Assembly (NCBI GenBank): GCA_002508705.1
Contig: DAYL01000011.1
Span: forward strand, 8,687 to 60,354
Source of the DNA: Methanoculleus sp. UBA374
GTDB taxonomy: Archaea; Halobacteriota; Methanomicrobia; Methanomicrobiales; Methanoculleaceae
Direction of reading: 5' to 3'
DNA: 51,668 bases
Shown: one piece after another, positions 16,900 through 24,619 of the stretch
Numbering within the stretch: the first letter of the stretch is position 1
Layout of the letters: each line of letters opens with the position of its first letter
The notes under the pieces: generated by a model
Told to the model about the DNA's origin: nothing
Database searches by the model: none
What the model saw: only the letters and a program-made list of their open reading frames with translations
Position numbers and translations under genes: made by a program

Positions 16900-16991
16900 A
16901 CGTCAGTCTGGAGAAGAGGTAGTAGTTAACGAGGAGCCGTGCGCGGGGTGAAAGTGGACGGGGAGAAAAGCAGGGGACGGAGGTCCCCGCT

Positions 16992-17498
16992 TCACGCCAG
17001 TGCGGGAACGGCATCGGCCCAGGTCTCGACCGCGGTCCGGATGGCGTCGTCCTGGTAGGACGAGATCCGGACAGTCCGGCGGGTGAAGGTGACGTAGTAG
17101 TCGTCACCCGACGGGTCGTGGCACTTGAGCTGGGCGTAGTAGGTCTCGCCAGCGAAGTTGCGCTCGGCTTCCCCGCCCATCGCGGCCGCGAGGGCCGTGT
17201 TGTCGAGCGCTTCCGCGGCGTTCGCCTCGAAGGCGGCGATCGTCGGGGACTGGAGCGAGACGGTCCCGACCCGCTTGCCCTCGCCGTCGATGAAGTTCAC
17301 CTTCGCGGTGTAGTGCTCGCGGTTCCGGACGATTGCAGCGACGGGCTCGCCGTCGCGGCCGGTATACCCGACGCACCCGAACGGGTTGTCGGCGATGACG
17401 CTCTCGATGAGGTTTTCGAACGACGTTACGTCGACGATCGGGACCGCAAGGTCCCGGACCGCCGTCCTGTTCACGGTCTTCTGAACGAAGTCTGCCAT
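16992..17498 (-). CDS. Conserved hypothetical protein, about 168 residues
   Basis: The ATG at 17498 follows GTGAGGAGTGAAAAACC, a good ribosome-binding site. The protein is soluble and acidic. Recognisable but unassigned features are NPFGCVGYTGRDGEPVAAIVRNREHYTAKVNF and a C-terminal YYVTFTRRTVRISSYQDDAIRTAVETWAD. I do not know the family. A type I palindromic element lies directly upstream, so its promoter region may have been remodelled. It is encoded on the same strand as cdc6, about 90 bp upstream of it. Confidence 0.75.
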   Translation of the reverse strand: MADFVQKTVNRTAVRDLAVPIVDVTSFENLIESVIADNPFGCVGYTGRDGEPVAAIVRNREHYTAKVNFIDGEGKRVGTVSLQSPTIAAFEANAAEALDNTALAAAMGGEAERNFAGETYYAQLKCHDPSGDDYYVTFTRRTVRISSYQDDAIRTAVETWADAVPALA

Positions 17499-17513
17499 GG
17501 TTTTTCACTCCTC

Positions 17514-17566
17514 ACGGCACAACCCTCTGGTCGTGCCTGATGGGAAGATGCGAAGCATCTTCCGCA
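17514..17566 (-). repeat. Type I double-hairpin element upstream of the 168-residue gene
   Basis: On the minus strand it reads GGAAGATGC-TTC-GCATCTTCC, CATCA, GGCACGACC-AGAG-GGTTGTGCC, then GTG. It closely matches the element at 8927-8981. It ends within the leader of the gene at 16992-17498. Confidence 0.85.
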
Positions 17567-17828
17567 GCCTGCATGCTCCCGGGAATATGACAGACACTTA
17601 TAGGGTGGACGCGGGAGAGTATCAGCCTGACTTTATCGGGGAGGGCAAAACGGGCTCCGATTATGGGATATATTCCTTACGGTCAGGCATTTTCTCTCCG
17701 CCGTTCCATATTCTTCCGGAGGGTTACCAGGATGACCGGGGAAAAGACCACCAGGGAACTTATCTACGAGACGAACCGGGATGTGAAGTGGATCTGCCGG
17801 GCGCTGCAGCGGATGGAGGCGCAGGACG

Positions 17829-17870
17829 CGATGGTTCGTTAGAACCGGAGCGGGAGCACCGAAGGTGCGA
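17829..17870 (+). repeat. Type II double-hairpin element (single)
   Basis: CGAT, GGTTC-GTTA-GAACC, spacer GGAGCGGGA, GCACC-GAA-GGTGC, GA. It interrupts the small XhlA-like gene and supplies the TAG that ends its first part. Confidence 0.88.
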
Positions 17871-17954
17871 CTTGAGGAGTTCGAGGCCAGGATTCGGGCG
17901 CTGGAGCGGCTCTCGGGCGGAGAAAGCCGGAGAAGAGCGACTGGCCGCAGGGTG

Positions 17955-18073
17955 CGATGGCCTGAAGGGCCGGAGCATGAGCACCGAAGGTGCGGGGCAG
18001 GAGCTTGAGAAACCCGGAGGGTTTCGAGACGCGATGCTCCGCAGGAGCAGAGCGGGAGCACCGTAAGGTGCGA
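17955..18073 (+). repeat. Cluster of three tandem type II hairpin elements
   Basis: Unit 1 (17955-17995) is GGCC-TGAA-GGGCC, GGAGCATGA, GCACC-GAA-GGTGC. Unit 2 (17996-18028) is GGAGCTTGA with GAAACCC-GGA-GGGTTTC and lacks a first hairpin. Unit 3 (18032-18073) is GCTCC-GCA-GGAGC, then AGAGCGGGA, GCACC-GTAA-GGTGC. The spacer GGAGC..GA recurs in each. Confidence 0.85.
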
Positions 18074-18299
18074 GGAGCGGCGGCTGTCGGCGGTGAGCGC
18101 CGGGGCCGGAGGGATCGTCGGCGGGGTCGTGGCGGTGCTGGTGAAGATGCTCGGAGGGTGATGCTATTTGATTGTTATGGCTTATTCACTCCTAAATGGC
18201 AGCGTGGCATAAATACCCCTTCTTCTTCCCCGAAAATGGTTGAGTGCAATATTCGTCCCCGGGAAAGAACAATAACCTTTAAACTATGGGAGCACCAGT

Positions 18300-18971
18300 A
18301 TGCTGTTCATGCGATACAAAACCGTTCTCATCTGTCTGCTGATCCTCGCGCTGTTCTCGGCCGGATGCACGAACCCCGCAAACCAGCCCGGCGTAACCGC
18401 TCAGGGAAAAACCACACCGACGCCGACGCCCACTCCCGGGTACGGAAGCGTCACAATTTCGTCGGACCCCTGGGGCGCCACGGTGTATCTGGACGGCGAA
18501 AAGATGGGAACCGCTCCCCTCACGCTGACGAACATTTCTGCGGGGAAGCATAACCTTCTCGTGACGATGCTCGGATATCTGGAAAGCAACTCCACGATTA
18601 CGATATCCGCAAATAAGACCTCGACGGTCAAGAAAACCCTCAAAAAAGGCAAACCCGACATCTATGTGGGTATTACCGAGACAAAGATGCTCCAGCAGGG
18701 TGGGCTCATAGAGGTTTCCGGAGAGGTGCAGAACCGGGGAGAGGCGACGGCGTACGACTTTAAACTGATCATCGAGATGACGCCGACAGACTCAAAACAG
18801 AAAGATAAGAAGGTGACCAAGACTATCACCATGGGTGTGCTCGAACCCGGAGACCCGAGGTCCTACGTTGGGCATGTAGAACTGAAGAGGAATCTAGACT
18901 ATAAAGGGGTCATTAAATGCGAATACACCTTTGAAGACAAGCTTGTTAAAGGGTCGACAAAGGCGTTCTAA
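18300..18971 (+). CDS. PEGA-domain lipoprotein
   Basis: This 223-residue exported lipoprotein has a signal peptide ending in the lipobox LFSAGC. A Thr/Pro spacer (TTPTPTPTPTP) follows, then a PEGA domain at about 50-115 (GSVTISSDPWGATVYLDGEKMGTAPLTL), a cell-surface beta module. The C-terminal 100 residues (VSGEVQNRGEATAYDFKLIIEM...GVLEPGDPRSY) look like a FxLYD/CARDB-type beta sandwich. The start at 18300 has GGGAG eight bases upstream. A TATA-like CTTTAAAC lies just before. The likely role is in surface adhesion or scaffolding; no partner is seen. Confidence 0.85.
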   Translation: MLFMRYKTVLICLLILALFSAGCTNPANQPGVTAQGKTTPTPTPTPGYGSVTISSDPWGATVYLDGEKMGTAPLTLTNISAGKHNLLVTMLGYLESNSTITISANKTSTVKKTLKKGKPDIYVGITETKMLQQGGLIEVSGEVQNRGEATAYDFKLIIEMTPTDSKQKDKKVTKTITMGVLEPGDPRSYVGHVELKRNLDYKGVIKCEYTFEDKLVKGSTKAF

Positions 18972-18996
18972 TTTCACTAGAACCTCCATCTTTTTT
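18965..18996 (+). terminator. Hairpin plus T-run terminator of the PEGA gene
   Basis: GTTCTA-ATTTCAC-TAGAAC overlaps the stop codon and is followed by CTCCATC and six T. Confidence 0.7.
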
Positions 18997-19695
18997 GTCT
19001 AGACCATCCCCAAACAATCTGAAAACCGCCGATACACCCTGTTTGGAACACGGTACAGTCTTTCTGCCGCCTGAGCCACGACCGGGGCGGAACGGACAAA
19101 CGCCTTTTTTTTATCAAATACCCCGGTGTCGCCCTCAGTCCGACAATAGTTCCCCCGGCACCCGGAAAGCTTCGGCTCCGCTGCATTCTCCCAGGTCTCG
19201 CCCTCATCCGCGGGAGACCGACCGGGATCGATCCCCGGGACGCCCGGCTGGTCCGGGAGCGGAATAAAGGAGAGGGGTGAGGTGAAGCCGTGGCGTTTCA
19301 ACCCCCTACGAAATACCGATTCTCTCAACCTCAGGTGGTAGATAGCGGGCACTCAGAAACCGAAGATGCCCGATATGTCTGATAAATGTCCATCATCTGT
19401 CAGACGCTATCATCATATCAGGCTTTCCCGGGATGTGATCGGGCTAAAACGTATTTTCTACCCTTTTCGCACCGACCGCTTCCAACAGACCGCGATGGGC
19501 GAGATCGAGGAGATTACGGTACCGGATCTTCTCACGGTACTGGATCTTCTCCGATGCCTCCGGAGCAATCGATGCATTAGCCTACAGCGGTTATAACGCC
19601 GTGCTCCCTGGCAAAGGCGACCACGACCGCCATCATGAGAAAGGCACTCGCCACCTCCAGAATACTTTTATTTGAACAGACGGTTACTACTACTC
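18997..19695. other. Gap without a supportable gene
   Basis: Open frames on both strands lack family motifs and ribosome-binding sites. A run of eight T at about 19104 may be another terminator. Near the right end AATACTTTTATTTG (about 19660-19674) is a TATA-like box about 25 bases before the antitoxin ATG at 19696, which suggests a leaderless transcript. Confidence 0.45.
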
Positions 19696-19914
19696 ATGAC
19701 TCCGGCTGTCACCATCGATGAACTCTATCTTGAAATCAAAAAGATACAGGAGACAATGGTCCGGCGGGAAGATCTTGACGCCCTTCTTGATACCGTTGAG
19801 ATTCTCAGCAACCCCGAAACGATGGCGCAGATACAAAAAAGCGAAGAAGACATCGCAGCCGGACGATTCCGGGAGATATCTTCGATAGACGACCTGCTCA
19901 GCGAGCTGTCCTGA
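19696..19914 (+). CDS. RelB-like antitoxin
   Basis: The gene encodes 72 residues: a long amphipathic N-terminal helix (IDELYLEIKKIQETMVRREDLDALLDTVEIL) and a C-terminal EDIAAGRFREISSIDDLLSEL tail. The tail is the usual toxin-wrapping end of RelB-type antitoxins. The start at 19696 is preferred to an upstream ATG at 19672, because a TATA-like box sits 25 bases upstream of it. Its stop overlaps the toxin start by one base (TGATG), so the two genes are coupled. The pair appears intact. Confidence 0.8.
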   Translation: MTPAVTIDELYLEIKKIQETMVRREDLDALLDTVEILSNPETMAQIQKSEEDIAAGRFREISSIDDLLSELS

Positions 19915-20186
19915 TGGAATGGGCGATCCGGAGGACCGATACATTTGTCGAGAGCCTCTCAAAGGTCGAAGGCAACAAAGAAGTAATAATTGAACTCGGA
20001 AAAAAACTTCAACGCCTGAAACAAGACCCCCTCAATACAGGCGGTTGGCTTTCAGGTGCATTACACGGGAAGAAAGCAACCCGGATTGCAAAGCGTTATC
20101 GGCTGATATTCCTTCCCGACGAAAGAGAAAGAACAGTGTACCTGATAGCAATTGATCATCGCCAGCACGTCTACAGGTTGCGGTGA
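19914..20186 (+). CDS. RelE/ParE-family toxin
   Basis: This 90-residue protein has the RelE/ParE fold: an N-terminal helical hairpin (VESLSKVEGNKEVIIELGKKLQRLKQDP), the LSGALHGKKATRIAKRYRLIFLPDE beta-sheet core, and the C-terminal YLIAIDHRQHVYR. The basic and aromatic residues (Arg, Lys, His, Tyr near the end) fit ribosome-dependent mRNA cleavage as in RelE. It is co-transcribed with the antitoxin just upstream. It is the only complete RelBE pair in the window; two other relE copies are broken. Confidence 0.85.
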   Translation: MEWAIRRTDTFVESLSKVEGNKEVIIELGKKLQRLKQDPLNTGGWLSGALHGKKATRIAKRYRLIFLPDERERTVYLIAIDHRQHVYRLR

Positions 20187-20481
20187 AGGCCTGCGGCATC
20201 ACCGACATGCTCCATACGGTCGTCAGGCGCCCTGCCCGGGTAAAATATCCGGTAATGCTCTCAGAACCAACCGGTGACGAAAATACCCTCACTGCATGAG
20301 TTTTTGCTATGTTCGGTCAGATTTAGCAAAACAAAGATTACGGTACACTCATCAAAACCCTCGCAGAGCACGGGCTTCAATCCTGGGATACGTACTTGCG
20401 GCACCAGACTTGAGGCTGCACGCCGCGAGCGTGACCGATTGTACCGGCGGGGAGACGTATGGACTGCATTTGGGCGAGATA
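20187..20481. other. Gap without a supportable gene
   Basis: No motif-bearing frame, hairpin element or clear promoter was found between the toxin gene and the hsdM remnant. Confidence 0.4.
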
Positions 20482-20760
20482 ATGGCAAAAAACAACGGAA
20501 ACAAGAAAAACTGGGATGGCACGGCCCCCGGACTGTTCTTCCTCAAATTCATCTCGGGCGCCTTCGAAGGGCAGCGTGTGAAAGCAGCGGCATTGCGGAA
20601 GCAGAGGGCCGACCCCGAAGATCGCCACGTCCTGACGCCGGGGCGGTACGCGGAGGTCGAGGACGACGGGGAGCCGTTCGAGGAGCAGTTTTCGGAGTCG
20701 GCACGGCTGGAAGGGGAGATCCGGGAGAACCTGAGGAGGATCGGGTATGGGTTCGAGTGA
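20482..20760 (+). pseudogene. hsdM: Internally deleted hsdM (type I modification subunit)
   Basis: This is a 92-residue open frame. It starts MAKNNGNKKN and continues GLFFLKFISGAFEGQR...ADPEDR, the N-terminal helical part of HsdM. It then passes directly into HVLTPGRYAEVEDDGEPFEEQFSESARLEGEIRENLRRIGYGFE, the HsdM C-terminus. The whole SAM-binding and NPPF catalytic region, about 400 residues, is gone, with the frame maintained. The protein could be made but cannot methylate DNA. It overlaps the YhcG-type nuclease gene by 14 bases, as hsdM and such genes often do. Confidence 0.82.
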
Positions 20761-21775
20761 GGTGCTCCCCGAGGATTATCCTGCTTTTCTCGCAGGTCTG
20801 AAGGTGCGGATCAGGGAAGCACAGACCCGCGCGGTGCTGTCAGCGAACCGGGAGTTGATCCTCCTCTACTGGCAGATCGGGCGAGAGATCCTGCATAGGC
20901 AGGAGCAGGAGGGGTGGGGGACGAAGGTGATCGACCGCCTCTCGGCCGATCTCAGGAGGGAGTTTCCCGAAATGAAGGGATTTTCTCCCAGGAACTTGAA
21001 ATATATGCGCTCGTTTGCGGAGGCGTGGCCCGACCCTGAATTTGTGCAAGAGGTGCTTGCACAAATTACATGGTATCATACGGTAACGCTGCTCGATAAA
21101 GTAAAGGACCCGAAACAGCGCGAATGGTATATCCACAAGACCATCGCGAACGGGTGGTCGCGGAACGTCCTCGTCCACCAGATCGAGAGCGGGCTTATCG
21201 AGCGAGAGGGGCGGGCGGTGACAAATTTCTCGGCGACTCTCCCGGCGGAGCAGTCGGACCTCGCCCTCCAGACCCTGAAGGACCCCTACGTTTTTGATTT
21301 CCTCCGGATGGGAGAGAAGGTCAGGGAGAGTGAACTGGAGCGGGCCCTACTTGACCACATCCGCGAGTTCCTGCTGGAGCTCGGCGTGGGGTTTGCGTTC
21401 GTGGGCAGCCAGTACCGGCTCGATGTCGGCGGGCAGGACTTCTACATCGACCTCCTCTTCTACCACCTGAAACTCCGGTCCTACGTGGTGATCGACCTGA
21501 AGGTGGGCGAATTCATCCCGGAGTACGCGGGCAAGATGAACTTCTACCTCTCGGCGGTCGACGACCTCCTCCGCCACCCGGACGACAACCCGAGCATCGG
21601 GCTTGTGCTCTGCAAGTCGAGAAACCGCATCATTGCCGAGTACGCCCTCCGGGACATGGAAAAGCCGATCGGGATCGCGGGATACGAACTGACGACCAGC
21701 CTCCCGGAGGACCTGCGGGACGGGCTGCCGACGGTGGACGAACTGGAAGAGGAACTGAGCCGGGGGGAACGGTGA
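20747..21775 (+). CDS. YhcG/DUF1016 PD-(D/E)XK nuclease family protein
   Basis: This 342-residue protein starts with ATG at 20747 after GAGGAGGATCGGG. The N-terminal half is the DUF1016 helical domain (LLYWQIGREILHRQEQEGWGTKVIDRLSADLRREFP, FSPRNLKYMRSFAEAWP). The C-terminal half is a PD-(D/E)XK fold: FYIDLLFYHLKLRSYVVIDLK supplies the Asp and the D-x-K residues. Members often sit in type I restriction or defence loci. The fusion to a collapsed hsdM suggests the remains of such a locus. The gene itself looks complete. Its target is unknown. A second, broken copy of the family lies at 27223-27540. Confidence 0.88.
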   Translation: MGSSEVLPEDYPAFLAGLKVRIREAQTRAVLSANRELILLYWQIGREILHRQEQEGWGTKVIDRLSADLRREFPEMKGFSPRNLKYMRSFAEAWPDPEFVQEVLAQITWYHTVTLLDKVKDPKQREWYIHKTIANGWSRNVLVHQIESGLIEREGRAVTNFSATLPAEQSDLALQTLKDPYVFDFLRMGEKVRESELERALLDHIREFLLELGVGFAFVGSQYRLDVGGQDFYIDLLFYHLKLRSYVVIDLKVGEFIPEYAGKMNFYLSAVDDLLRHPDDNPSIGLVLCKSRNRIIAEYALRDMEKPIGIAGYELTTSLPEDLRDGLPTVDELEEELSRGER

Positions 21776-21904
21776 GTGCTGGTGCCCGGGTCCCTTCGCA
21801 AAAAACCGCTCAGATTCACGCTCCTGGCGAGGGGCTCCGCATCCCCTCAGGATGATTCATACCCGGCCGGGCGACAATGGATCTAAGATCTTTTTGAGGC
21901 AAAG

Positions 21905-21985
21905 ACGGTGACCCCGGCCAAAACCAGTGGACTTCCGATCCGTTCCCACAGAAGTGTCCGTAGGTTTTGCATCCCGGTCCCCGCG
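21905..21985 (+). other. Degenerate tRNA-like sequence at the left edge of cassette copy 2
   Basis: GGCCAAAACC (D-loop-like), GTGGA-CTTCCGA-TCCGT (anticodon-arm-like), a long variable region and GTAGGTTTTGCATCCCGG...CCCCGCG (T-arm and acceptor-like) follow in tRNA order. The acceptor 5' strand does not pair, so it is not functional. The 3' part aligns with 14150-14180. The remaining gap from 21776 holds no gene. Confidence 0.4.
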
Positions 21986-22040
21986 TCGAAGACTCGTTGA
22001 AGATCGAAAAATTCTTCTCGCATGGAGCAGTACGTGTATC

Positions 22041-22087
22041 TGTTATACACGCTACCGTTCCCTTGCGGGACGGTAGTTTCTTCTTTT
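22041..22087 (+). promoter_or_regulatory. TATA/hairpin block, cassette copy 2
   Basis: TGTTATACAC and GCTACCGTTCCC-TTGC-GGGACGGTAG with a T-rich tract repeat the block at 14229-14275. Here it is separated from the NYN start by the 280-bp MITE. Confidence 0.5.
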
Positions 22088-22222
22088 CAATCGCCCTTTT
22101 AGTGAGGTCATCCCAAAAAGATCTATGAACCTCCATACATCCTGATCGGAACACTCACCTCTGAGGTTTCTACCATCTGAACTATATCCTGGGCAAGGAG
22201 GGTGAAACGGCTTCCCATCGGG

Positions 22223-22269
22223 AGTCTCACCTTACGGTGCTCCTGCTATCTTCCTGCGGAAGACAGCAT
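22223..22269 (-). repeat. Type II hairpin element inside MITE copy 2
   Basis: On the minus strand: GATGCTGTCTTCC-GCA-GGAAGATAGC, AGGA, GCACC-GTAA-GGTGA. It is absent at the matching point of MITE copy 1. Confidence 0.75.
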
Positions 22270-22299
22270 ATCGCCACGGGGGGAGGGATCGGGAGGTGC

Positions 22300-22341
22300 G
22301 CCCGGCGGAACGGCGGGTGCATGAGCACCGCTAGGTGCGAT
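22300..22341 (+). repeat. Second type II-like hairpin element inside MITE copy 2
   Basis: CGCCCG-GCGGAA-CGGCGGG, then TGCATGA, GCACC-GCT-AGGTGC, GA. It is absent from MITE copy 1, whose sequence in this region is short and different. Confidence 0.65.
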
Positions 22342-22391
22342 TGGGTGTCCCCCTCCCAGCATAGGGGGTTTTGGGACAACCTCAGTGATTA

Positions 22392-22919
22392 ATGATATCG
22401 CGGGCTGCTGTTTTCATCGATAACGGGTATTTGTCCAAAGTGGTTCCTGACGGCATGAGGATCGATTTTGAAAAATTTTGTACCGTCGTTTGCGGCGATA
22501 AAGAGAGGCTGCGTACCTATTTCTACGACTGCATGCCGTATCAGAGCGAACTGCCCACTGATAACGAGAAGGTACGTTATGGAAACTACTGTAAATTTCG
22601 AGAAATTATTGAAAGCCTGCCCCGGTTCCAGATGCGATTTGGAAAACTCCGGAAAAACCATGATGGCTCGTTTGAACAGAAGAGGGTCGATATCCTCATG
22701 GCTGTGGAACTGGTGAGGTTAAGTTGGTCTCACCAGATCCGTTACGCCATCATTGTTTCTGGTGACAGCGACTTCGTTCCAGCGATTGAGGCGGCAAAAG
22801 ACGCCGGCGTGATCACGGCCCTCTATTTCTCGAAAGGAACCGTTCATAATGAACTCCTTTCAGCGGTCGATGAAAGATATGAGATGAACGGGCCCTTCTT
22901 CGAAAATGTCCGGCGATAG
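22392..22919 (+). CDS. NYN-domain nuclease, cassette copy 2
   Basis: This 175-residue near-duplicate of the protein at 14297 keeps all catalytic motifs (FIDNGYL, KRVDILMAVELV, SGDSDFVPA). The few differences are mostly conservative and spread along the chain, which suggests the gene is still under selection. The C-terminus is four residues shorter. A MITE sits between its ATG and the conserved promoter block, so expression is probably altered or driven from within the MITE. Confidence 0.87.
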   Translation: MISRAAVFIDNGYLSKVVPDGMRIDFEKFCTVVCGDKERLRTYFYDCMPYQSELPTDNEKVRYGNYCKFREIIESLPRFQMRFGKLRKNHDGSFEQKRVDILMAVELVRLSWSHQIRYAIIVSGDSDFVPAIEAAKDAGVITALYFSKGTVHNELLSAVDERYEMNGPFFENVRR

Positions 22920-22973
22920 TTCGCGGTCGCGTAATTACCATGTCCTTCCCGACCACCCGGCGTCCCTCCTCAA

Positions 22974-23186
22974 TCATATGCCCGCCTCCCGGACGAGAGA
23001 AAAGAGGGGGGCACTCGCCGCCTCCCCGCATGCCGCCCGCCGGAACGAGACGAGCGGAACGATCCAGGCCCCGCTCGACCAGAATAAGAAGCCCTCCGGT
23101 CGAGGCACAGGCGAGGGTGCCGGGCGCGATGGTCCGATAGGACCGGAGCGGGAGAAAACCAAAGGTTTGCGACTCTCCGGGGTCAC
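22974..23186 (-). pseudogene. Small cassette protein B, copy 2 (frameshifted, deleted)
   Basis: It begins GTGA, overlapping the stop of small gene A, and reads VTPESRKP before a net two-base change shifts the frame. About 150 bp encoding the middle of protein B (from CRITPEDAK to VVIRTR) are missing, and the frame returns to SGAWIVPLVSF. It cannot encode the copy 1 product. Confidence 0.8.
23127..23172 (+). repeat. Type II double-hairpin element, duplicate with inverted loop
   Basis: CGAT, GGTCC-GATA-GGACC, GGAGCGGGA, GAAAACC-AAA-GGTTTGC, GA. It is the counterpart of 15238-15283. The loop GATA is the reverse complement of TATC there. Confidence 0.85.
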
Positions 23187-23446
23187 GGCCGCCCCCACTC
23201 GACGCTGACGATGTACTGGTGGTTCCGGGTCCGCCGGACGCAGATCTCCCGCACCTCCCGGCTGTGCCGCCGGATCTCGGCGGCGACCGCCTGCGGCACC
23301 AGGAAGAGCGGCACCGGCTCCGGGGGCACGCTTATCTCCTCCGGTGAAGAAGTACCAGTGGCGGCCTGGCGGAGCGCGTGGTGGCACTTCGGGTCCGGGC
23401 TGCCGCCCCCGGTTTTCTGTTCGGTTCCTCTGTTGTCGTGATACAT
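23183..23446 (-). CDS. Small cassette protein A, copy 2 (unknown family)
   Basis: The gene encodes 87 residues from the ATG at 23446, with GGGAG upstream. It aligns with the protein at 15292-15564 over its whole length, with cores GGSPDPKCHHAL, VPLFLVPQAVAAEIRRH and VRRTRNHQYIVSVE. It remains open although its downstream partner B is broken. Function unknown. Confidence 0.7.
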   Translation of the reverse strand: MYHDNRGTEQKTGGGSPDPKCHHALRQAATGTSSPEEISVPPEPVPLFLVPQAVAAEIRRHSREVREICVRRTRNHQYIVSVEWGRP

Positions 23447-23596
23447 TCGTGATGACTCCCTGCACCGGGATTTCTCCGGTGCATACAGGTTCTTCGGGAA
23501 TCGTCGGGTGAACTACCCCGCCCTTCAGGGCGGGGCTTCCTGCTTCATGGACAATACTTGCATCACAGGGATGTGATGTAGAGGTCTCATCTCCAC

Positions 23597-23650
23597 AGCA
23601 CGGAAGATGCGGAGCATCTTCCTGTCAGGAAACTGCTCTGCAGTTTCCGT
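23597..23650 (-). repeat. Type I double-hairpin element, tnpB copy 2, site 3
   Basis: It matches unit A of 9926-9979, but one loop differs (AGA here, CCT there, on the coding strand). Unit B is absent. Confidence 0.85.
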
Positions 23651-23952
23651 GGCTCAAAGGGCTGTTCCATCCCCACGCGGTGAATATTCACCGCAGCATT
23701 ATAGTCCCGATCAGCAACAAACCCACAATATGAGCACTCGTGGACTCTCTCGGAGAGACTCTTCTTCACGATGCTTCCGCAGTTCGAGCACATCTGCGTC
23801 GTATCCCGGGGATCGACTTTGATGAGGTTCGTACCAGCACTTTCAGCCTTGTACGAGAGATACAATAAAAATCGTCCCCACGATGCATCGTGAATACTCC
23901 TCCGAAGCCCGCGGGATTTACCCTTCTCTTTGAGATACTTGATATTCAGGTC

Positions 23953-24009
23953 ACGGAAACTCCAGGAGGGAGTTTCCTGTCAGGAAGACCCCGTGGGGGT
24001 CTTCCGTGC
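23953..24009 (-). repeat. Type I double-hairpin element, tnpB copy 2, site 2, loop inverted
   Basis: It matches 9567-9623 except that the first loop is CAC instead of GTG on the coding strand, an exact inversion. The second hairpin is identical. Confidence 0.88.
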
Positions 24010-24596
24010 TTCAACGCAGATCGTTGCATAGATGTCAACGTACTGGCGGGAGAGTTTATGCAGGAAATCTCTCTTCTGGTTCGTGATATGATCATAGACT
24101 TTTTCCAGTCCGCTTTTTGCCTTCTTCCAGTTCTGCGAGAACCGTTTTTTCCGGGCAATGCTCTGCTGGATCTTCTTGATCTTCTTCAGCGAGTGCTCAT
24201 AGAACCGGGGATTCTCGATCACTGCACCGTCACTATCGACTGCAAACGAGTTCAGACCGACATCGATCCCGACAGATCTCCCTTCTCGTTTCGGTTCAGA
24301 GATCTCCTGTTCCGCCTGAACGATCACATACCATTTATCATTGGAGCAAGTGATCAAAACACCCTTTACGTTTCCGGTATATAGTCGATACATCGTGAAT
24401 GGAATCGCTCCAATCTTCGAAAACGTGATCGTGCTGTGTTCACGGTCGATCTTGAACCCCGACTGGTTATAGTTGAGCGTCCGATACCGGAATGCGCTCT
24501 TGAACCGGAGTCTGCCGATCTTTCGACCCCTTTTCTTCGTCTGCGAGAGAGCAGCGATGTTGCTCCAGAGGGTATAGTTCACCATCTGAAGCACAC

Positions 24597-24619
24597 GGCA
24601 CAACCCTTTGGGTTGTGCC
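24597..24619 (-). repeat. Half of a type I element at the 5' break of tnpB copy 2
   Basis: Only GGCACAACCC-AAA-GGGTTGTGCC remains (coding strand). The first hairpin and all upstream tnpB sequence are replaced by unrelated DNA. Confidence 0.8.

Larger units (their letters stand above)
17732..18161 (+). pseudogene. Small XhlA/holin-like gene split by palindromic elements
   Basis: The ATG at 17732 (after GGAGGGTTACCAGG) encodes MTGEKTTRELIYETNRDVKWICRALQRMEAQDA, then stops inside a hairpin element. Native-looking pieces resume as LEEFEARIRALE, RAEKAGEER, and finally RLSAVSAGAGGIVGGVVAVLVKMLGG with the stop at 18161. Joined together they give a protein of about 85-90 residues: an amphipathic coiled coil and a C-terminal membrane helix. 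This layout resembles phage-derived XhlA/hemolysin-type small proteins. Insertions at 17829-17870 and about 17940-18082 destroy it. Confidence 0.7.
22104..22383. mobile_element. MITE copy 2 (280 bp) with AGT target duplication
   Basis: Terminal inverted repeats are GAGGTCATCCCAAAA (22104-22118) and TTTTGGGACAACCTC (22369-22383), 13 of 15 positions paired. Left flank TTTTAGT and right flank AGTGATTAATG compared with the empty paralogous site (TTTTAGTGGTTAATG at 14285) show a 3-bp AGT duplication. It has no gene. It is longer than copy 1 because two palindromic segments were inserted into it. Confidence 0.9.
21960..23500. repeat. Segmental duplication, copy 2 (NYN cassette)
   Basis: Counterpart of 14160-15630. 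Changes are the MITE at 22104-22383, a shortened small gene B, and an IS605-type element joined at the right edge (about 23508). Confidence 0.9.

Noticed and set aside
17829..18073. Possible CRISPR array because of repeated hairpin units
   Set aside because: Units vary in stem sequence and have no constant repeat with unique spacers of equal length. No cas genes are in the window.
18999..19352. 117-codon open frame on the minus strand after the PEGA gene
   Set aside because: No ribosome-binding site, no recognisable motif, and it runs across a poly-T tract.
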